NCBI GenBank assembly: GCA_025965195.1
Contig: JAOPXK010000080.1
Span: forward strand, 1 to 54,640
Origin: Marmoricola sp.
GTDB lineage: Bacteria > Actinomycetota > Actinomycetes > Propionibacteriales > Nocardioidaceae
DNA: 54,640 nt
Direction: 5' to 3'
The notes under the pieces are model-generated. The model saw only the letters and a program-made list of their open reading frames with translations, ran no database searches and was not told the origin of the DNA. Of the stretch, positions 49,964 to 54,640 are shown in pieces; within the stretch, counting starts at the first letter, position 1; every line of letters starts with the position of its first letter. The position numbers and the translations under genes are program-made.

Positions 49964-50755
49964 TCAGGCCGCTGCGCTGAGCTCGTACCGGAGGGTCTCG
50001 ATGATCCGGGTGAGGATCCGGGAGACCTGCATCTGCGAGACGCCGATCTCCTCGCCGACCTCACGCTGGGTGAGTCCCTCGACGTACCGCAGCCGCAGGA
50101 CCAGTCGGTCCCGGTCGGCGAGGCTCTCGAGCAGCGGGCGCAGCATCACCCGTGCCTCGCTGCGCGTGTAGCCCGGCTCGGGCTCGCCGAGCGAGTCGGC
50201 AAGCGTGGTGGTGTCGTCGTCGTAGACCTGCTCGTGCTCGAGCGAGAGATGCCGGTAGCCGGAGCCGGCGATCGTCGCCTCCTCGATCGTCTGCGCATCG
50301 CAGTCGATCTCGTCCGCGAGCTCGTCCGAGGTCGGGGTGCGGCCCAGGGACTGGGTCAGGTCGGACATCGCGTTCCGGATCTTCAGGTGGGCTTCCTGCA
50401 ACCTCCGGGGCGGCCGGACGGACCAGCCGTGGTCGCGGAAGTACTTGCGGAGGTCGCCGGTCATCGTCGGGACGGCGTACGCGAGGAACTCGCTGCCGTG
50501 CTGCGGGTCGAAGCGGTTCGCGGCTGCCACCAGGCTGAGCCGGGCCACCTGCACCAGGTCGTCGAGCGGCACCCCGCGGCCTTGATAGCGGCGAGCGATC
50601 GAGTCCGCGACCGGAAGGTTGAGCAGCACGACCTCGTCGAGAAGGGGCTGTCGTTTCCGGCGATCGCGGGTCGAGGCGGCGTCGCGCAGGCAGTCGTTGG
50701 TGCGCGCGTCACGTTCGGCAGCAGTTGTGGAAGGGGAGGAACTGAGGGAGATCAT
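49964..50755 (-). CDS. SigB/SigF/SigG-family RNA polymerase sigma factor
   Basis: A 263-residue group-3 sigma factor. Region 2: 'NLPVADSIARRYQGRGVPLDDLVQVA' and 'FLAYAVPTMTGDLRKYFRDHGWSVRPPRR'. Region 3: 'LTQSLGRTPTSDELADEI'. Region 4: 'LADRDRLVLRLRYVEGLTQREVGEEIGVSQMQVSRI'. 'PTM.GDLRKYFRD' is specific for the stress/sporulation SigB-F group. ATG 50755 follows GAGG. No anti-sigma or anti-anti-sigma gene is adjacent, so its control lies elsewhere. A matching promoter precedes it and another serves the convergent gene. Confidence 0.9.
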   Translation of the reverse strand: MISLSSSPSTTAAERDARTNDCLRDAASTRDRRKRQPLLDEVVLLNLPVADSIARRYQGRGVPLDDLVQVARLSLVAAANRFDPQHGSEFLAYAVPTMTGDLRKYFRDHGWSVRPPRRLQEAHLKIRNAMSDLTQSLGRTPTSDELADEIDCDAQTIEEATIAGSGYRHLSLEHEQVYDDDTTTLADSLGEPEPGYTRSEARVMLRPLLESLADRDRLVLRLRYVEGLTQREVGEEIGVSQMQVSRILTRIIETLRYELSAAA

Positions 50756-50828
50756 GACCAACCTCGTTCGTGCAAGAGCGCCGACCCCTCGCGGCGCCTT
50801 TGTTGGACCGCTGATCGACAGCTGATGA

Positions 50829-50854
50829 TTACCCGGGCCTGATTGCCGGCAAAC
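50829..50854 (-). promoter_or_regulatory. SigB/SigF-type promoter of the sigma factor gene
   Basis: On the minus strand GTTT (50851-50854), 16-nt spacer, GGGTAA (50829-50834). Suggests autoregulation. Confidence 0.6.
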
Positions 50855-50858
50855 CACT

Positions 50859-50902
50859 CATCTCAACAATCGGGACACCCTTCATCTCAACAATCGGGAC
50901 AC
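50859..50902. repeat. 24-bp tandem duplication at the topoisomerase 3' end
   Basis: CATCTCAACAATCGGGACAC occurs at 50859-50878 and 50883-50902, period 24 bp. The second copy contains the end of the topoisomerase coding sequence next to its stop; the first copy is outside the gene. Confidence 0.85.
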
Positions 50903-51874
50903 TGCCCGATCCAGTCGGTCGCGGCGCTGGTCGGGGTCGGTCAGCGACGGAGCCGGCGGCTTGATGGTGTGACCGTCCTCGAACAGATCGATGACCCGCC
51001 GGTCGACATACGCTTTCTCGGCGACCGTCGGGGTGTTGCCCAGCACCTCCGCGGCATCCGCGATCGCAGCGCGGACCTGACGTCGTCGACCGGTCGGCGA
51101 CCCTGCGCGTTCGACGGAGGCGAGCGACTCGGCAACGATGACCGTGCCCTGCCAGGTCCGGAAGTCCTTCGCCGTCACGTCGGCGCCGAAGAGCTCGTTG
51201 AGGTGCTCGTTCAGGTCGTTGGCCGTGGCGTCGACCCAGACCCGACCGTCGCGCCAGGCCAGCAGCCGCGCGCCCTTGTCCCGCCGTCGGGTGAGGAGGC
51301 CCACAGCGGCGATCACGTCGCGATCGGCGACGGCGATCTCCTGCTCGATCGATGACTTCGCGTCGAACCGGAAGACGATCTCCTGGCCTCGACGGCTCAG
51401 ATGGCGCAGCTCCATCGTGGTGAGGCCGTAGCTGCCGTTGGTCTCGGCGTACTCATCGGACCCGACCCGGAAGCAGCCGAGGTCGATCAGCCGAACCCCG
51501 AGGGCCAGCACGCTCTCCCGGCTCGTGTCCGGATGGGCAAGGCGGTCCCGCAGCCGGGCTCGCACCGACGGCAGCCGCCGAGCCATCAGCTCCACCCGCA
51601 GATGCTTGTCGGCGTCTCGCTGTTCCCGCCAAGCCGGGTGGTAGAGGTACTGCCGCCGTCCAGCGTCGTCCGTGCCGACAGCCTGCAGGTGACCGCGTTC
51701 GTAGGGACAGATCCAGACATCGGTCCAGGCCGGAGGGATCGCCAGCTGCCTGATCCGCGCCACGTCCGCCGGAGGCAGCGGATCGCCGTTCATGTCGAGA
51801 TAGCGAAATCCACGCCCACAGCGGCGGCGCAGCCAGCCGGGTTGTTGCGCCGTGACGGTTCGCAGGCGCGTCAC
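50882..51874 (-). CDS. Type IB DNA topoisomerase
   Basis: A 330-residue bacterial topoisomerase IB that relaxes supercoils through a 3'-phosphotyrosine link. The N-terminal domain has 'FRYLDMNGDPLP' and 'IPPAWTDVWICPYERGHLQAVG'; the catalytic domain has 'RVGSDEYAETNGSYGLTTM' (first catalytic Arg region), 'FDAKSS' (Lys), 'DFRTWQGT' (second Arg) and 'KAYVDRRVIDLF' with the nucleophilic Tyr. GTG 51874 overlaps the end of the oxidoreductase gene by four bases, so it is co-transcribed with it. Confidence 0.9.
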   Translation of the reverse strand: MTRLRTVTAQQPGWLRRRCGRGFRYLDMNGDPLPPADVARIRQLAIPPAWTDVWICPYERGHLQAVGTDDAGRRQYLYHPAWREQRDADKHLRVELMARRLPSVRARLRDRLAHPDTSRESVLALGVRLIDLGCFRVGSDEYAETNGSYGLTTMELRHLSRRGQEIVFRFDAKSSIEQEIAVADRDVIAAVGLLTRRRDKGARLLAWRDGRVWVDATANDLNEHLNELFGADVTAKDFRTWQGTVIVAESLASVERAGSPTGRRRQVRAAIADAAEVLGNTPTVAEKAYVDRRVIDLFEDGHTIKPPAPSLTDPDQRRDRLDRAVSRLLR

Positions 51875-53409
51875 CGCAGTCCGGATCCAGAAGTCGAGTC
51901 CGACTCGTGCAGCGTCGGATGCGGCTCAAGGGGAGCGGTCGCCGGCCCTTGCAGGACGTCACCATCGACCGAGAACCTGGAGCCGTGGCAAGGGCACTCC
52001 CACGTTGTCTCGACGTCGTTGAAGCACACCAGGCAGCCATGATGGGTGCACGCTGCGGACACGACGTGCGCGTCGCCATCGGGATCGCGGTAGGCCGCCC
52101 AGACTCCGCCGCCGCGCAGGTACGCCGCCTCGCCCGGGCCGATCTCAGCGGGGTGGTCGGCCCCGCAGATGCGAGCGCGCACTCGTGCTCCGATCCAGTG
52201 TCTGGCGAGTCGGGTGGATCCGAGGGCGAGTGACTTCGCCTCGCTCACGGGAGCGATGCGCCGGGTGTGGAAGATCGAGTCATACGCCGGCTCGCGACCC
52301 TCGACGAGATCGCGCAGCATGATGCCGGCGAGGACGCCGTTGCCGATGCCCCAGCCGCCGAACCCGGTTGCGACCCAGAGCCGCTTGGAGAACGGATGCA
52401 GCGGCCCGATGAACGGCAGCCGATCGGGAGTCTCGTAGTCCTGGGCTGCCCACGACGTGGTCCAGCGCGGCGAGGCGAAGCGGGAGTCTGCCCATTCCCT
52501 CAGCTCGGCCAGTCGGTCCGCTGCCCGGTTCAGCCCGGGAGGGAAGGGCGTGCCGGTGACCACCAGATGACGTTGGCCGGCACGTCCTGCCGTCCGCGCG
52601 GAGCGGACCTCCGAGCCGACGCTGATGTAGGTCCCGAGCAGGTCGAGGTCGCCGGCATCGCCGGTCAGCACGAACTCGCGACGTGGATGCAGCCTGGGGA
52701 ACAGCAGCGCGCGATCGAAGACCGGGAACTGGGTCGCCACGACGACGTGATCCGCGTAGACCCGCCGGCCGGCTGCGGTGGTCACCGCGTGGGGCGTGCC
52801 CTGGTGCAGGCCGACGACCTCGGTCTTCTCGAATGCCGAGCCGCCTGCGCGGACCAGGTCCTCGGTCAGCGCCTCGGTGTACGCCAGCGGATCGAACTCG
52901 ATCTGGTTGTCGAGGCAGGCGACCCCGGCAACGGGAAACGGCAGCCCGGACTCGAGGGACTGCTGAACGTTGATCCCGGTGCGTCGGGCCGCGGTCACCT
53001 CGGCCGTGAGCAGGTCCAGCTCGTCGGCGCCCTCGGCGAAGAGGAAACCGGGTCGGTGCTCGAGCGCGCAGTCGATGTGCAGCGTGTTCACGATCTCGGT
53101 GAGGTGCTGCATCGCGAGCAGCTGGCTCTCGGCGTACATCGTGGCCACCCGCGCGCCCTGGCTCTGCTCGAGCCTGGAGAACCGATCCCCCTGGAGCACG
53201 GAGACCTTGCCGGCGGAGCGACCGGTCACGCCATGGCCGACCCTGTCGCGCTCGAGAAGGACGACATCTCGACCGCTCTGGGCAAGCTCCCAGGCGGTGC
53301 TGGCGCCTGCGATGCCTCCGCCGATGACGGCGACCTCAGTGGTGAGGTCGGTCGTGAGTGGGGGGTAGGGCTCTCTTGACGGACCGCCCCAGAACAACTC
53401 CTCGGCCAT
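51871..53409 (-). CDS. FAD-dependent oxidoreductase with C-terminal Rieske domain
   Basis: A 512-residue protein. 'VAVIGGGIAGASTAWELAQSG' near residue 27 is the Rossmann FAD loop of DAO-family oxidases, and 'LWVATGFGGWGIGNGVLAG' is the second FAD contact. The C-terminal 100 residues are a Rieske [2Fe-2S] domain with 'CTHHGC' and 'CPCHGSRF'. It should oxidise an amine or amino-acid-like substrate, passing electrons via the Rieske centre; the substrate is unknown. ATG 53409 follows GAGGAGG. A SigB/SigF-type promoter lies directly upstream. Confidence 0.9.
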   Translation of the reverse strand: MAEELFWGGPSREPYPPLTTDLTTEVAVIGGGIAGASTAWELAQSGRDVVLLERDRVGHGVTGRSAGKVSVLQGDRFSRLEQSQGARVATMYAESQLLAMQHLTEIVNTLHIDCALEHRPGFLFAEGADELDLLTAEVTAARRTGINVQQSLESGLPFPVAGVACLDNQIEFDPLAYTEALTEDLVRAGGSAFEKTEVVGLHQGTPHAVTTAAGRRVYADHVVVATQFPVFDRALLFPRLHPRREFVLTGDAGDLDLLGTYISVGSEVRSARTAGRAGQRHLVVTGTPFPPGLNRAADRLAELREWADSRFASPRWTTSWAAQDYETPDRLPFIGPLHPFSKRLWVATGFGGWGIGNGVLAGIMLRDLVEGREPAYDSIFHTRRIAPVSEAKSLALGSTRLARHWIGARVRARICGADHPAEIGPGEAAYLRGGGVWAAYRDPDGDAHVVSAACTHHGCLVCFNDVETTWECPCHGSRFSVDGDVLQGPATAPLEPHPTLHESDSTSGSGLR

Positions 53410-53439
53410 CGAGCCTCCTCAGCAGGTGGTACGAGGCGG

Positions 53440-53464
53440 GTACCCGCTGGCTGAGGTGACATGC
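53440..53464 (-). promoter_or_regulatory. Candidate SigB/SigF-type promoter of the oxidoreductase-topoisomerase operon
   Basis: Minus strand GCAT (53461-53464), 15-nt spacer, GGGTAC (53440-53445), which fits GNNT-N14-16-GGGTAY. 30 nt remain to the ATG. Confidence 0.5.
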
Positions 53465-53473
53465 ACGGACAGC

Positions 53474-54148
53474 TCAGCCTGGGAGCGCGCGCGTCGCGAT
53501 CAGCCGCTCGGCCACGACGCGGAGCTTGATGTTCTTGTCCTGCGAATAGCGCAGCAGGACCGAGAACGCCTGGTCGGCACTCATGTTGTAGCGCTCCATC
53601 AAGATGCCCTGGGCCTGGCCGATCAACTTGCGAGCGTCGATCGCCTGCCAGAGGTGTTCTTCCTGCCGCGCGGTGGAGAGGGCCACCGCCGCATGCCGCG
53701 CCAGCACGTGGGCGACGGCAAGATCGTCGTGGTCGAAGTGGTTCGGCTCGACGTCGTACAGGTTGAGGGTCCCGACCGTCGTCGAGCTGGTGTACATCCG
53801 GACGCTGATCAGACTGTGCACGCCCGCTCCGGAGACGGCCTCGGCCCACCGCGGCCAGCGTTCGTCCGACTTGATGTCGGCGACCATGATGCTCGACTCC
53901 TTCGAGAGCAGGTCCATGTCCGGACCCTCACCGCAGTCGAACTGCATCTTGTCGAGCTCGGCGACGATCGGGTGGGTGGCCACGACGGTCTCGACGCGCT
54001 TCTTGCCATGGACGAAGATCACGCCGGCGTAGGAGCAGCTGACGGCCTTGAGCCCGTACTCGAGCACCCGCTCGACGGTCTCGTCGACAGAGGTCTCGTC
54101 GTGAAGATTCAGCGCCATTTCGGCGAATTCGTCTGCGTCACCGTTCAC
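53474..54148 (-). CDS. GAF and ANTAR domain protein
   Basis: A 224-residue regulator. Residues about 20-160 form a GAF sensor domain ('SYAGVIFVHGKKRVETVVATHP', 'DCGEGPDMDLL', 'SLISVRMY'), and residues about 165-224 the ANTAR RNA-binding domain ('ARKLIGQAQGILMERYNMSADQAFSVLLRYSQDKN'). ANTAR proteins bind tandem hairpins in nascent RNA and prevent termination. GTG 54148 is the start. Its position next to stress genes suggests a stress or ligand-sensing role; target transcripts are unknown. Confidence 0.88.
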   Translation of the reverse strand: MNGDADEFAEMALNLHDETSVDETVERVLEYGLKAVSCSYAGVIFVHGKKRVETVVATHPIVAELDKMQFDCGEGPDMDLLSKESSIMVADIKSDERWPRWAEAVSGAGVHSLISVRMYTSSTTVGTLNLYDVEPNHFDHDDLAVAHVLARHAAVALSTARQEEHLWQAIDARKLIGQAQGILMERYNMSADQAFSVLLRYSQDKNIKLRVVAERLIATRALPG

Positions 54149-54380
54149 TGGGCCATCCGCCCCTCTGGAAGATGGATCTCGTGGCGCGCTGCTCGACCAC
54201 GGCGGAAGTCAATCATCCCCCATCCGGGGAGACAACGACGCACGGACCGGGGCCGTGAGGAAGGCCACCCGTCGCGCGGGTCGTCAACGGGTCGGTGCGT
54301 CCGGCACGATGGGGCAGTTCACCCACAGCCCGGCGTACCGGTCGGGTCTGCTGTGACAGGCCATTGATGAGGAGCGCGGG

Positions 54381-54640
54381 ATGCAGTTCGGTCGTAGTTA
54401 CGAAGAGTTCGAGGTCGGTGCGACGTACAAGCACTGGCCAGGCAAGACGGTCACCGAGTTCGACGACCACATGTTCTGCCTGCTGACGATGAACCACCAC
54501 CCGCTGCACCTCTACACGAACTACGCCGAGACGACCACCCAGTTCGGCAAGAACGTCGTGGTCGGCAACTACGTCTACTCGATCCTGCTCGGCATGTCGG
54601 TCCCCGACATCTCCGGCAAGGCGATCGCGAACCTCGAGAT
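54381..54640 (+). CDS. MaoC-like dehydratase (3' end outside window)
   Basis: 86 codons are visible, beginning 'MQFGRSYEEFEVGATYKHWPG' in part and continuing 'KTVTEFDDHMFCLLTMNHHPLH' in pieces: 'TEFDDHMFC' and 'MNHHPLHLYTNYA' carry the hydratase-2 motif with the catalytic Asp/His region of MaoC (R)-specific hydratases. Such enzymes hydrate enoyl-CoA or mesaconyl-CoA-type substrates. ATG 54381 follows GAGGAG. It is divergent from the ANTAR gene over a 232-nt gap in which I see no gene. Confidence 0.85.
   Translation, partial: MQFGRSYEEFEVGATYKHWPGKTVTEFDDHMFCLLTMNHHPLHLYTNYAETTTQFGKNVVVGNYVYSILLGMSVPDISGKAIANLE

Overview
The window is chromosomal DNA of a high-GC actinobacterium, most likely a Nocardioides-like member of the Nocardioidaceae. 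The basis is very GC-rich third codon positions, frequent GTG starts, dense 1-8 nt gene overlaps, a mycothiol gene (mshB), a sigE / anti-sigma / htrA / tatB / mrp block with the gene order known from mycobacteria, DUF3117 and DUF5302 small proteins, and a succinylase-type diaminopimelate pathway. No rRNA, tRNA, phage or insertion sequence was seen.

Layout. 1-2826: the 3' part of a large secreted protein with Ig/Big-like repeats. 2.9-6.6 kb: acyl-CoA thioesterase, NUDIX hydrolase, small acidic protein, mshB, and a decayed HNH (DUF222-type) gene between inverted copies of a dispersed repeat that also sits in frame inside the thioesterase. 6.5-14.9 kb: lysine/peptidoglycan precursor genes dapC, dapD and dapE mixed with an acetyltransferase, an fdxA ferredoxin carrying an in-frame TAA, an M48 peptidase, a LOG-family protein and a DivIVA-like protein. 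14.9-19.5 kb: membrane protein, M14 peptidase, enoyl-CoA hydratase, DUF3117, pepA. Two facing arrays of 32-bp tandem repeats separate the M14 and hydratase genes. 19.5-26.1 kb: envelope-stress block (O-methyltransferase with an ATC start, sigE with an ECF promoter, anti-sigma factor, htrA, tatB, mrp, DUF1003, MgtE_N/CBS). 26.2-28 kb: PhzF-like protein and DMT exporter.

28.0-41.8 kb is an accessory cell-envelope region: nucleotidyltransferase, lipoprotein, large polytopic protein, secreted phospholipase-D-like protein, then eight tightly packed co-directional genes (secreted cutinase fused to a seven-unit RCC1 propeller, GT2, DUF2304, flippase, membrane-anchored EEP-fold hydrolase, LicD-methyltransferase fusion, sulfotransferase-like protein, coiled-coil protein). 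I read it as synthesis, export, decoration and remodelling of a surface glycoconjugate; this set is the best candidate in the window for an undescribed system.

41.8-49.2 kb: acyl-CoA dehydrogenase with a clear promoter, Lys/Ala/Pro-rich protein, YbjQ protein, a NarL-type two-component system next to a secreted Asp/Gly/His repeat protein, malic enzyme, and a lytic transglycosylase whose promoter region holds five 12-bp direct repeats. 49.3-54.2 kb looks like a general-stress module: DUF5302 protein, a Rho-N-like protein, a SigB/SigF-type sigma factor, topoisomerase IB, a FAD-Rieske oxidoreductase and a GAF-ANTAR regulator; three SigB/SigF-type promoter sequences lie within it. The window ends in the start of a MaoC-like dehydratase.
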